A program made the translations under genes and the position numbers. This document shows positions 44,860 through 53,410 of a DNA stretch of 64,000 nucleotides, piece by piece. The notes beneath the pieces are model-generated. The model was not told where the DNA came from, did no database searches, and worked only from the letters and a program-made list of their open reading frames with translations. Source of the stretch: Shewanella sp. Choline-02u-19 (GTDB lineage Bacteria > Pseudomonadota > Gammaproteobacteria > Enterobacterales > Shewanellaceae); assembly GCF_002836205.1 (NCBI RefSeq), contig NZ_PJBE01000013.1, positions 3,100,001 to 3,164,000 on the forward strand, written 5' to 3'. The first letter of the stretch is position 1, and every line of letters starts with the position of its first letter.

Positions 44860-44927
44860 TTAGATTTGTAGATAATCACCTAAAAGAGTTTTAAGTAAAC
44901 TAACCCGTAACGTAAAAGGAATTTTAT

Positions 44928-45308
44928 ATGCCAATCAACACAAAACTTGTACAATTTAAACTCACAGTAAGCCTGAATAACGATAATGTACCTCAATTTA
45001 ACTACACTGATGAAGCTGGCATTCCGGCATTAGGTAGCGTTGTGGTAAGCGAACCAACAACCATCCGTTATAGCCTAGTCGATGAAACAGGTAAAGGCCT
45101 TAAGATTACTGGTGCAGCTTTTACCGCCCCATTCAATAACGTAATAGATGATGTAGTAGTTAGCGCCGATGGTATGTCAATAGAGTTAATTGACTATGAC
45201 GCTGCTACAGGTAAGACTGGTTTCCGCTTTGTACTATCTGCAGTTGACACTAGATTAATGATATTAAGCCCAGATCCTGAAGTTATTAATCGTGGTAATG
45301 AAGTATAG
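44928..45308 (+). CDS. DP-EP family protein (DUF1888)
   Basis: 126 residues, all-beta by appearance, with no signal peptide and no cysteines. The sequence matches the small DP-EP family known mainly from Shewanella (family recall). Function unknown. AAAGGAATTTTAT precedes the ATG. Same direction as the STAND regulator and probably co-expressed or its target. A strong terminator follows. Confidence 0.72.
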   Translation: MPINTKLVQFKLTVSLNNDNVPQFNYTDEAGIPALGSVVVSEPTTIRYSLVDETGKGLKITGAAFTAPFNNVIDDVVVSADGMSIELIDYDAATGKTGFRFVLSAVDTRLMILSPDPEVINRGNEV

Positions 45309-45315
45309 TAAAATC

Positions 45316-45358
45316 AATTAACTAGACACCCATAAGCTGAATTAACTAGACACCCATA
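45316..45358. repeat. Two 19 bp direct repeats with ACACCCAT core
   Basis: AATTAACTAGACACCCATA occurs at 45316–45334 and 45340–45358. On the other strand it begins TATGGGTG, sharing the ATGGGTG core with the repeats on the far side of the transposase gene. Likely REP-type sequence. Confidence 0.75.
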
Positions 45359-45367
45359 GTTAACCCC

Positions 45368-45398
45368 AAAAGATGAGGCTCCTTTGCCTCATCTTTTT
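45368..45398 (+). terminator. Terminator after the DP-EP gene
   Basis: AAAAGATGAGGC and GCCTCATCTTTT form a perfect 12 bp stem with a 6-base loop and a T run. Confidence 0.92.
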
Positions 45399-45420
45399 CG
45401 TATCAACACAAAAATAGATA

Positions 45421-45925
45421 AGCCAGCCACTATTAATCAATAACATACGAAGCAAATAATGAAATATTAGGACTCGGGATATTTCACTGTACTGTTGGTG
45501 CTTTAGAAAGGGCTATATCTTGTGTGAAGAGTGAGAGATGACTGATTTATTGTGAAAATGTTGATTTACAGGCACGGGGATTCAGCTCTATAGGAATAAA
45601 TAAGCCAGCCATTGTTAATCAATAACATACGAAGCAAGTAATGAATATTGGGACTCTGGATATTTCACTGTGCTGTTTGTGCTTTAGCTGGACAGGTATC
45701 TTGTTCTAAGAGTTTGAATTCACCGATTTGTTGTTCAAATAGATTAGCCAGCCACTATTAATCAATAACATACGAAGCGAATAGAGAAATATTTGGACTC
45801 TGGATGTTTCACTGTGCTGCTGGTGCTTTAGAAAGGGCTATATTTTTTGTGAAGAGTGAAAGATGACTGATTTATCGTGAAATTGTTGATTTACAGGTGC
45901 GGAGTTTCAGCTCTGTTGATTTTCA
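45421..45925. repeat. Three imperfect tandem repeats
   Basis: Units begin at 45421, 45603 and 45746 with AGCCAGCCA followed by the shared blocks TTAATCAATAACATACGAAG, GGACTC and TTTCACTGT...GCTTTAG. Units 1 and 3 stay similar throughout; unit 2 is shorter (about 143 bp against 180) and diverges after its first 90 bases. No coding capacity is seen. They separate the DP-EP terminator from the transposase gene. Confidence 0.85.
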
Positions 45926-45963
45926 GAGAAAGTAGCTTTAGAGTTTTGAGATGGAATCTAACC

Positions 45964-46935
45964 TTATTGCAGATACTGACAACTACTCGAAAAATGCCGT
46001 CGCCTTTTATCTAGATGTTCGCAGTAGGTGCTTAGTTCCTGCAACGTTCCTACTGGGCCGTGGAAAAGACTGCCAAATTCAGTGGTTATTTTCAGCCAGT
46101 TGGCAGTAGGTATATTCAGTCGATGCAATATCTTTTGTGCATTCGCAGATATTGATCCTCGCTTACCATCACGAATAATTCGTCCTGTTTCGTCAACCAA
46201 TTCAAGATAATCATTCAGGCTGAATGCGATGCCTTTAGGTTGATGTTGGTGCTCGTTACCAATAAATGGCAGTAAGTTTGTGGGTTGTTTACCGTTTAAT
46301 GCCGCTTTAACACGCAGTTGCAAACTGGTGTGATCTGAAGATTCAGGCGTATTGGCCATTTTGGCTCGAATGGGGTTGAGCTCAACATAAGCCATGCAGG
46401 CCAGCACTGCAGCTTCATCAAGTAATGCTTGCGATTTAAAACGCCCTTCCCAGAAATGTCCGCTGCAGTTGTCTTCAAGATTAGCTTGCCGTGCTATGGG
46501 CTCATTGAGGCAGCGCATAAACCAACTAATGTCGCAAAGCCTTGAACGGTAAGTTGCGATAGCATGCTTTAGTTGAGCAACTAAATAGTCATCAATCACC
46601 TCGCCTTTAACAAACTTTTGCGTCAACGGCGTTCCATTGAATAATTTATGCCACTGCTCTACGACCTCTCTATCGGACCAGTTATTAACGGTTTCAACAT
46701 CAATATAAAGTACTAAATGCAAATGGTTACTCATCACTGCATAAGCTGCGACATCAATGGCAAAGACCTCTGTAAGTTTGAGTATTTGCGCTTCTACCCA
46801 ACCTCGCCGATGGTCGTAGTTTTTACCCGTGTATTTATCATCGCCACAGAGAAAAGCACGTCGAACCACACGGCTGCAACAATGGTAAAAAGGAGTGTCT
46901 TCAAGACTAATTTGCGTTCTTCGTGGACGGGGCAT
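45964..46935 (-). CDS. REP-associated tyrosine transposase (RAYT, Y1 family)
   Basis: 323 residues. HUH motif in MSNHLHLVLY, the block CSGHFWEGRFKSQALLD and the candidate catalytic tyrosine in ACMAYVELNPIRA are all typical of single-copy TnpA-REP proteins. Such enzymes act on short hairpin REP sequences. AGGAGG lies five bases before the ATG. Repeats flank it on both sides. The frame is intact, so it could be active. Confidence 0.92.
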   Translation of the reverse strand: MPRPRRTQISLEDTPFYHCCSRVVRRAFLCGDDKYTGKNYDHRRGWVEAQILKLTEVFAIDVAAYAVMSNHLHLVLYIDVETVNNWSDREVVEQWHKLFNGTPLTQKFVKGEVIDDYLVAQLKHAIATYRSRLCDISWFMRCLNEPIARQANLEDNCSGHFWEGRFKSQALLDEAAVLACMAYVELNPIRAKMANTPESSDHTSLQLRVKAALNGKQPTNLLPFIGNEHQHQPKGIAFSLNDYLELVDETGRIIRDGKRGSISANAQKILHRLNIPTANWLKITTEFGSLFHGPVGTLQELSTYCEHLDKRRRHFSSSCQYLQ

Positions 46936-46957
46936 GGCAACCTCCTACATAAGCTCA

Positions 46958-47106
46958 TTGTTCAAGTTTAGTCGGCAGGCTGCAAACATGCGATTATTCA
47001 TGGGTGGCCATATTTTCCCTTCTTGTTCAAGTTTAGTCGGCAGGCTGCAAACATGCGATTATTCATGGGTGGCCATATTTTCCTTCTATGGGTGGCCATA
47101 TTTTCC
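46958..47106. repeat. 61 bp perfect direct repeat plus a third partial copy
   Basis: Copies at 46958–47018 and 47023–47083 are identical and begin TTGTTCAAGTTTAGTCGGCA. Both end in ATGGGTGGCCATATTTTCC, which recurs alone at 47088–47106. It lies just upstream of the transposase gene and is the likely REP substrate. Confidence 0.9.
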
Positions 47107-47119
47107 TTTCCCTCTGCTG

Positions 47120-47147
47120 CACCTAGCACCTAGCACCTAGCACCTAG
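47120..47147. repeat. Four tandem CACCTAG heptamers
   Basis: CACCTAG is repeated four times without interruption. Probably replication slippage next to the REP repeats. Confidence 0.9.
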
Positions 47148-47378
47148 CCTAAATACTCAAGCTAATAGCCTACAAACTAATACTTTTATCTATAGCCACG
47201 AGCAAATCTAGCACTTTAAGTTGACACCTTAACATCAAGATTAAGAAAAAAATCACATAGTAACAATGACTTAATTAGGAAGGTTGCCGAAAGGTAAAGT
47301 ATTTCCCCTTTAGCTAAAGTATTAACTCAATTGACGTGGGCTAAGCGTTAAATTAATAATTTAAAAGGGATATTTGCT
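47148..47378. promoter_or_regulatory. Leader region of the GGDEF gene
   Basis: About 230 AT-rich bases. A small GTTGCCGAAAGGTAAAG segment (near 47283) resembles one before the MNIO cluster. I do not see the conserved core of a c-di-GMP riboswitch. Confidence 0.35.
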
Positions 47379-48527
47379 ATGTTGGCGACTCCAACGGATA
47401 CCGTTTCTAAGGCAGCTGTAAGCTCAGCGCTCTCGATGGCGACGACTATTGCGACGAGCAAAAACAGCGCGACTGTCGCGTCGCAGCCGACCGCGATTAT
47501 CGCCAATACCGCTATCAGCGATGGCCCTACAGAGCACGCTGCCACCAGTGAAACATTACCTTTTAAGCCGATAGCCGTCGCCAGCCAGCTTCAAAGCACC
47601 CACCTGCAACCCCTTAAGATGATGGTTAATCTGCTTATGGAAGCCATAGTCGTCGTCGACGAACACGGCACCATTCAACTTATCAACGAACATGCTCTCG
47701 ACCTATTGATTGGCGAAGATCTCAGTAGTGAACAGCTCAATACTAATCAATCGATGACAACACCAACATTGATTGGCCAGCAGTGGCAAAACTATTTATT
47801 AGAGCCACAAAAAACCCTTTACCAAAAAATGATTATCGAATCACGTACCGGTAGCCGCCCACTAAACCACGCACCAGCAGAGACCACGCTGCGGTTACCA
47901 AACGATGTCAGCAAAGATGTCGAGGTGTCGATAACACATTTTGCATTAAGCACGCCCCTGTTTGCCATTGTGATTAGAGATCTGACTAAGTATCGCGCCG
48001 AATATAAACAGCTACACCAATGGGCATCCACCGACTGCTTAACCAAGCTAGCCAATCGTCGTGTGTTTGATTCTGAAATACAAAGCCACTGGAAAACCTG
48101 TGTCGATAAAGGTCGCCCGGTGAGTGTTTTGATTATCGATATTGACCACTTTAAGTCTTTTAACGATAAATACGGCCATATATTAGGTGACTACTGTTTA
48201 CAGAAAATAGCCAGAGCGATTGAAGCCTCATTACCGAATTTAGATTGCACCGCTGCCCGCTATGGTGGCGAAGAGTTTGCCATTATTCTGCCCAATAGCA
48301 ATGCTAGGCAGGTAGCGCAAACCGCACGACTGATTCAAAAGAACATTAACGACTTAAGCTACATGGATATCGGTCTTGATGCATCTGTTTCGGTCAGTGT
48401 GAGCCAAGGACACGCTAGCGAAATTAATGGACAATTCAGAACCAGCACTGCATTGCTATGCGCCGCAGACACCGCGCTTTATCGCGCCAAAGCCGATGGA
48501 CGTAACCGAATTAATGCTTGTGTGTAA
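47379..48527 (+). CDS. PAS-GGDEF diguanylate cyclase
   Basis: 382 residues. An Ala/Thr-rich, low-complexity N-terminus (1–65), a PAS-like domain (about 80–200, AIVVVDEHGTIQLINEHA) and a C-terminal GGDEF domain with the intact active site RYGGEEF (about 294–300) and LTKLANRRVF. Expected to make cyclic di-GMP in the cytoplasm. No membrane helix. Possible I-site RxxD is not evident. Confidence 0.9.
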   Translation: MLATPTDTVSKAAVSSALSMATTIATSKNSATVASQPTAIIANTAISDGPTEHAATSETLPFKPIAVASQLQSTHLQPLKMMVNLLMEAIVVVDEHGTIQLINEHALDLLIGEDLSSEQLNTNQSMTTPTLIGQQWQNYLLEPQKTLYQKMIIESRTGSRPLNHAPAETTLRLPNDVSKDVEVSITHFALSTPLFAIVIRDLTKYRAEYKQLHQWASTDCLTKLANRRVFDSEIQSHWKTCVDKGRPVSVLIIDIDHFKSFNDKYGHILGDYCLQKIARAIEASLPNLDCTAARYGGEEFAIILPNSNARQVAQTARLIQKNINDLSYMDIGLDASVSVSVSQGHASEINGQFRTSTALLCAADTALYRAKADGRNRINACV

Positions 48528-48585
48528 TGCTAACTAACGAGGCTAACAGCTAAGCCGAAACGCCCTATATTGATCAGGAGTTAAG

Positions 48586-49206
48586 ATGCGATATGACCCT
48601 AACAAGTATCAGATACTGCAGCTGCCGAGCCCATTATTACTGTTTTGGGCCATCAATCCCGTATTGGCAATTAACGAATTAGTATTAGGTCAACGGCTTC
48701 CCAAGGTCACGCTCATTGAAAAACACAGTAAGCAGCCATTATTAGCCAGACAAGTTGTTCCCTGCCCACATTGCCATGCGATGAATCCAGGCATGTTATG
48801 GAGTAATGGCAATGCATTCGGCCATTGGTTTGGCTATGTTTGCCCAGAATGCAGTGGCGTTATCCCCTGTTTATGGAATTTCACCAGTTTATTGCTACTG
48901 ACACTGAGTGCACCACTGTGGTGGTTGATGAAGAAACCACTTAAGAAACGCTCGCTCGCAAGAAGCTATCAAAAAGTAACCGCAATGAAAGCCAACCCTC
49001 CTACACCTAATAAAAATCACTGTTCCATAAAAATCGGACAAGCTTTTGCGGTTATGACATTTCTGCTGATGCTGTTGATACCGACCAACGAGCCAAGTTG
49101 GAGCTTGCAGCAAGCGGGTATAAGTCTGCTGCTAAGCAGCTTTTTAGGGGTTATGTTTGCACAGCTGATGGCGTTAATCATGTCGCGATCAAAAAAGCGC
49201 TATTGA
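48586..49206 (+). CDS. Membrane protein with a zinc-ribbon
   Basis: 206 residues. Two CxxC pairs (CPHCHAMNPG about 59–62, and CPECSG about 85–88) form a probable zinc ribbon between a hydrophobic N-terminal stretch and three or so membrane helices (about 97–115, 152–165, 175–195). AGGAG precedes the ATG. Follows the GGDEF gene by 58 bp in the same direction. No family recognised. Confidence 0.68.
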   Translation: MRYDPNKYQILQLPSPLLLFWAINPVLAINELVLGQRLPKVTLIEKHSKQPLLARQVVPCPHCHAMNPGMLWSNGNAFGHWFGYVCPECSGVIPCLWNFTSLLLLTLSAPLWWLMKKPLKKRSLARSYQKVTAMKANPPTPNKNHCSIKIGQAFAVMTFLLMLLIPTNEPSWSLQQAGISLLLSSFLGVMFAQLMALIMSRSKKRY

Positions 49207-49218
49207 TATTAGCGCTTT
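49194..49218. terminator. Hairpin overlapping the zinc-ribbon gene stop
   Basis: AAAGCGCTA and TAGCGCTTT form a perfect 9 bp stem with a 7-base loop containing the stop codon, with A and T ends on either side, between convergent genes. Confidence 0.7.
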
Positions 49219-49247
49219 AATGAGTAAGTGGTTTTAGGCGGGAGTGA

Positions 49248-49742
49248 TTAATCCTTAATAGTGACCTTTTCGATAATGATTTGCTCTTTAGGCACGTCGT
49301 CGTGACCTGCTTGAGAAACCGTTTTAGCTCGACCTATTTTAGTGACCACATCCATTCCCGCCGTTACCTTACCAAACACAGCATAACCCCAGCCTGCATT
49401 AGTCGTCGCGGTATAATCAAGAAATGCATTGTCGCCTAAATTAATAAAAAACTGACCAGTAGCAGAGTGCGGTGCATCAGTACGTGCCATCGCAAGCGTA
49501 CCTCTGAGGTTTTTAAGGCCTCGATTGGCTTCATTGACAATAGCAGCACGGGTTGGCTTTTCTTCCATTTCAGCAGTAAAACCACCGCCTTGTGCCATAA
49601 AGCCTTTAATCACCCGATGAAAAATGGTGCCTTGGTAAAAACCATCTTCACAATATTTGAGGAAGTTTTTAGCGCTAACGGGGGCTTTGTCGAAATCGAG
49701 CTCTATCTCAATATCGCCAAAGTTAGTGGTAAAAATAATCAT
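49248..49742 (-). CDS. ppiB: Cytoplasmic peptidyl-prolyl isomerase B
   Basis: Cyclophilin that speeds proline isomerisation during folding. About 164 residues, with FHRVIKGFMAQGGGF and the GTLAMARTDAPHSATGQFFIN active-site region (quoted in part), close to Escherichia coli PpiB in length and sequence. I start at the ATG at 49742 (MIIFTTNFGD), matching the family, rather than the in-frame 49754. No signal peptide, so the cytoplasmic form. Confidence 0.94.
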   Translation of the reverse strand: MIIFTTNFGDIEIELDFDKAPVSAKNFLKYCEDGFYQGTIFHRVIKGFMAQGGGFTAEMEEKPTRAAIVNEANRGLKNLRGTLAMARTDAPHSATGQFFINLGDNAFLDYTATTNAGWGYAVFGKVTAGMDVVTKIGRAKTVSQAGHDDVPKEQIIIEKVTIKD

Positions 49743-49849
49743 ATCAACTCGCAAGCCGCAAAAAAGAGCGCATAGTATACCTTGTGTTGCTAGCCTCTAT
49801 CTCGATTTTGCACTTCTTTAAAGCAAAAGTGCGCATCGCTCTCAGCAGG

Positions 49850-50905
49850 TTAACGCGCGACATTAACCACCGCCTCACTAGCTTGGTTTTTATATCGCTG
49901 AAACATCTCTTCAAGCGACTCAATCGGTTGATTAAAGCCTTTGCTATTAAGAAACTCTGCGTTATACAGCTTGGACGAAGAACGCTCTGCTAAGTCACAA
50001 TAAAAAGTCACAATCGTATTGCCCTTGCCCATTTTCGCCGCGGCATAGAGTGCCCCTGCAACATTCAGCGCAGCACTGCTGCCGAGCACAATGCCATCCT
50101 CACGCTGAACATGACGTGCAATGGCAATAAGGTCGAGATCGGGCAAGGTGATCGCTTTATCGACTCTAGCCTGCTTAAAGTTCTCGACAAGGCGCATGAT
50201 CCCTATCCCTTCGGTAAACGAACTGCCACTTGATACATACTCACCTGATTTTAGGTAGGCATATATGCCGGAACCGTCGGGATCAACCAACCATGTTTGC
50301 AACGCTGGGTTTTGTTCTGATAAATAACGAGAGTTACCCGCAATCGTACCGCCAGTGCCCGCCACCGACACTAGCGCATCGATGCTGCCATTGGTTTGCT
50401 GCCAGATCTCCGGCCCAGTGTGCTGATAATGCGCTTTGCTGTTGCTGGTATTCTCAAATTGATCGGCCCACCAATAATCATCATTAGCCTCCGCCAAACG
50501 CTTTGCCGTATGGTAAAAATGATCGGGGTTGGCAAATGGGCAAGCATCAACCAACATCAGTTTGGCACCGTGTAGAGTGATCATCTGCTCTTTTTCTGAC
50601 GCTTGGCCTCGCGGCATCACCGCCAACATGTTGAACCCCAGTGCTTTAGCCACCAGCGCTAAACCAATACCGGTGTTGCCCGCTGTACCTTCAACAATTG
50701 TCATGCCCGGCTTTAGCTTGCCATTTTCAATGGCATCGGTAACCAACTGCAGTGCAGCACGATCTTTAATCGAACCACCTGGATTTTGTTGCTCACATTT
50801 AATTAAAATTTCACAGCCACTCAGCGTAGATAAGCTGTCGATCCGCAGCAGATCGGTATGACCTATAAGCTGGGTGATATTGCTCGATAATGAGGGATAT
50901 TCCAT
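49850..50905 (-). CDS. PLP-dependent cysteine synthase-like enzyme
   Basis: 351 residues of the cysteine synthase / cystathionine beta-synthase fold type II. PLP lysine is Lys47 in NPGGSIKDRA; EGTAGNTGIG and AGTGGTI bind substrate and phosphate. It is about 30–40 residues longer than CysK/CysM, with extra C-terminal helices, so it is a side branch of the family. Substrate may be O-acetylserine or another beta-substituted alanine. Single gene. Confidence 0.88.
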   Translation of the reverse strand: MEYPSLSSNITQLIGHTDLLRIDSLSTLSGCEILIKCEQQNPGGSIKDRAALQLVTDAIENGKLKPGMTIVEGTAGNTGIGLALVAKALGFNMLAVMPRGQASEKEQMITLHGAKLMLVDACPFANPDHFYHTAKRLAEANDDYWWADQFENTSNSKAHYQHTGPEIWQQTNGSIDALVSVAGTGGTIAGNSRYLSEQNPALQTWLVDPDGSGIYAYLKSGEYVSSGSSFTEGIGIMRLVENFKQARVDKAITLPDLDLIAIARHVQREDGIVLGSSAALNVAGALYAAAKMGKGNTIVTFYCDLAERSSSKLYNAEFLNSKGFNQPIESLEEMFQRYKNQASEAVVNVAR

Positions 50906-51261
50906 AGATTGCCTTATCTGTTAGCAGTAATAATAAAGACTAGGCCCAACTGCTATTAAGCAGGTTGCGACAACAAGCATCGCGGTATAGCTGTTATGGC
51001 CAATGATGATAGTGGGCAAACAATTAATAATACGTCTTTATCTAAGGTAGCACAGGATGAAAGTACAATTTGCTTGTAATCATAGCCCCACACTAAGGGG
51101 TTCTGATCAGGCATTGGCAAGATCAACCATCAAACCCCAACATTAAGGCTTACATTATTGCGAATTTACATTACAAATTGTTTCATTTGTAATAAAGTTG
51201 CAACCTCTACTAATTGCATTCCTGTTTGTTAAAACATATTAGCAAAACCAAAGGATTATTT
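50906..51261. promoter_or_regulatory. Upstream region of the S41 protease gene with a palindrome
   Basis: The region between divergent genes. ATTACAAAT (51170–51178) and ATTTGTAAT (51185–51193) form a perfect 9 bp inverted repeat with a 6-base spacer about 70 bases before the protease start; it may be an operator. Nothing else identifiable. Confidence 0.45.
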
Positions 51262-52809
51262 ATGATGTTGGGTTCAACAAAATTACTGCTGCTAGTTATC
51301 GTCACTACACTTGGCTTATCCGCTTGTGGTGGGGGAGACTCTAGCGAAACTTGGGTGCAAGGTCAGTTTGCTAGTGACTCTAGTTTAGTTAACCAATGCA
51401 GAGCCAATCAAACCGGTAGCGCAGAGACTGAAAAGCTTTGGTTACGTTCGTGGAGTAATGATACCTATCTTTGGTACAACGAGATTGTCGATCTCAGCCC
51501 AGCTCCATACACAGTTGCTGAGTATTTTGATCTTTTGAAAACGGAAAACAATTCAGTTTCCGGCAATAAAAAAGATAAATACCACTTCTCAATGTCTACC
51601 GCTGAATGGGAACAGCTAAATCAATCTGGTGCTTCAGTAGGCTACGGTCTCAATTTCAAGCTCACGAACGCTTCCCAAAGTGGTGCCCGTAACGTGACCG
51701 TCACTTACAATGAGCCCAACTCTCCCGCCAGCGACAATAACCTCACTCGCGGTGCGGTAATTGTAGAAGTTGATGGCGTAAACGTAAAAGATGCCGCCGA
51801 TAGCGCCAGTATAGACATCATCAGGGCGGGGCTATTTCCAAGCCAAGAGGGTAAAGAAACCGTTTTTATCGTGCGCGATTTAGATGCTGTAGCAGATCGA
51901 ACGGTAACATTAACAGCTAAAACCATTATCTCGACCCCAGTACAAAATACTAAAACGATTCAAACACCCAAGGGTAAAGTGGGTTATCTGCAGTTTAATG
52001 CGCATATTGCCACCGCTGAACGCGGGCTATTTGATGCTGTGACCACATTGAGCCAAGCAGGTATTAACGATCTGGTCATCGACCTTAGGTATAACGGCGG
52101 CGGATTACTCGCGATGGCAAGCCAACTCGGCTACATGATTGCCGGTAAAGATGCCACCACCAACCGCACCTTTGAAGAAACCAGCTTCAATGACAAATAT
52201 CCAAATACCAACCCAGTGAACAATCAGGCCTTATCGCCCATGCCCTTTATAGACGAAACACTGGGGTTTAATACTGCATTACTCACTGGCGGTTCCACAC
52301 TTCCAACACTCGATCTTAAACGAGTGTATGTGCTTACGACCTCAAGTACTTGCTCTGCTAGTGAAGCGTTAATGAACGGTTTACGCGGTGTCGATATCGA
52401 AGTCATTCAATTAGGCGGCACAACCTGTGGTAAACCCTACGGTTTTTATCCAACACCTAACTGTGGCACCACCTACTTTACGATTCAGTTTAAAGGCGTG
52501 AATGACAAGGGGTTTGGTGAATACTCTGACGGCTTTGTGCCTTCGACTAGCCCAACACTCGCCAGTGAGGTTCAAGGTTGTATGCTTGATGATGATTTAG
52601 GGCATGCACTGGGTGATACGGATGAACGCCTATTAAGTGCTGCGCTTTATTATCGAGATAACGAGCGCTGCCCAGCAATTGCCGCTGGCGTTGCTCGCTC
52701 TCAAGCCGTCAATGAATTTATCGATGAAGGCTTTATGCTAAAAGATGAGCGTAACCAGTCGTTCTTGCAAAACAACCGTATCATTATCGATATGAAAGGA
52801 GCTTTATAA
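51262..52809 (+). CDS. S41-family (C-terminal processing) lipoprotein protease
   Basis: About 515 residues from the ATG at 51262 (AAAGG seven bases upstream). Lipobox LSAC with Cys22, then a glycine/Ser linker, a PDZ-like region (about 120–215) and the S41 catalytic core: LVIDLRYNGGG, nucleophile Ser365 in TCSASEAL and Lys391 in TCGKPYGF. Expected to be a membrane-anchored periplasmic protease. Overlaps the next gene by one base (TAATG). Confidence 0.87.
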   Translation: MMLGSTKLLLLVIVTTLGLSACGGGDSSETWVQGQFASDSSLVNQCRANQTGSAETEKLWLRSWSNDTYLWYNEIVDLSPAPYTVAEYFDLLKTENNSVSGNKKDKYHFSMSTAEWEQLNQSGASVGYGLNFKLTNASQSGARNVTVTYNEPNSPASDNNLTRGAVIVEVDGVNVKDAADSASIDIIRAGLFPSQEGKETVFIVRDLDAVADRTVTLTAKTIISTPVQNTKTIQTPKGKVGYLQFNAHIATAERGLFDAVTTLSQAGINDLVIDLRYNGGGLLAMASQLGYMIAGKDATTNRTFEETSFNDKYPNTNPVNNQALSPMPFIDETLGFNTALLTGGSTLPTLDLKRVYVLTTSSTCSASEALMNGLRGVDIEVIQLGGTTCGKPYGFYPTPNCGTTYFTIQFKGVNDKGFGEYSDGFVPSTSPTLASEVQGCMLDDDLGHALGDTDERLLSAALYYRDNERCPAIAAGVARSQAVNEFIDEGFMLKDERNQSFLQNNRIIIDMKGAL

Positions 52810-53195
52810 TGCTACGGCGAGTGTTTGGCACCGTGCTTACAATGGGCGTGATCGGCCTAGGTGGCTGCGGTGCTTTTGCTGAAAATGACACTAAAGCGGT
52901 ACCTGCCGTATTAGTATCATCGACTGCCAATAACACTCGCCTGCTCGAGCAAGCCATTGCCAGTTTACTCAAGGCTAACAAGATACAAATAGGCCAAACA
53001 GCATTTACTCAAAGCAGTTTGCTGGCCATTGAACGTGCGCCCCATAAAGACCCTAGTGGCCAATTAATTATGGGCAGAAACGATGAGATGCCACAAATGG
53101 TGCAGCTGATGATCCAAGCTGATGTTTGCTCCATTAAACTGCCAGACAGTGATGAAACAAGGGCTTTGCCCGAGCTAAAATGCCAAGCTGAATAG
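52809..53195 (+). CDS. Small lipoprotein coupled to the S41 protease
   Basis: 128 residues with a lipobox LGGC (Cys20). The mature part is about 108 residues with two cysteines near the end. No family recognised. The one-base overlap with the protease gene suggests matched expression; it may be an adaptor or inhibitor of that protease, which is inference only. Confidence 0.72.
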   Translation: MLRRVFGTVLTMGVIGLGGCGAFAENDTKAVPAVLVSSTANNTRLLEQAIASLLKANKIQIGQTAFTQSSLLAIERAPHKDPSGQLIMGRNDEMPQMVQLMIQADVCSIKLPDSDETRALPELKCQAE

Positions 53196-53210
53196 GTTAT
53201 CCAATAACGA

Positions 53211-53237
53211 AAAAAACGTCTTTTTAGACGTTTTTTT
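53211..53237 (+). terminator. Terminator after the S41 protease operon
   Basis: AAAAACGTCT and AGACGTTTTT form a perfect stem with a T-rich loop and T tail. Confidence 0.92.
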
Positions 53238-53410
53238 ATTGCGTGCAAAAAAAGAGTCGCTACAAATTACGTGATTAATTCAACCTTAAATTTTCAGTCA
53301 ATATTCGCATCCTTATGAGTATCAGTAATGGGCCAGTACTGGCTGGTTGACAATACCGCGAGAAGTTGAGACGTTGAACCATCACTGACAGCCATCACGG
53401 AAAGATAACG

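Noticed and set aside
46958..47147. CRISPR-like array
   Set aside because: Two 61 bp repeats with a 4 bp spacer and heptamer repeats do not fit repeat–spacer structure, and no cas genes are present.
45309..47147. Prophage or integrative element
   Set aside because: No integrase, phage structural genes or att-like flanks; only a RAYT gene and REP-type repeats are seen.
47148..47378. Possible cyclic di-GMP riboswitch before the GGDEF gene
   Set aside because: I looked for the conserved GEMM core (GGCAAACC-type and GACGCAAAGCC-type strings) and did not find it. Only a short CCGAAAGG hairpin core is present.
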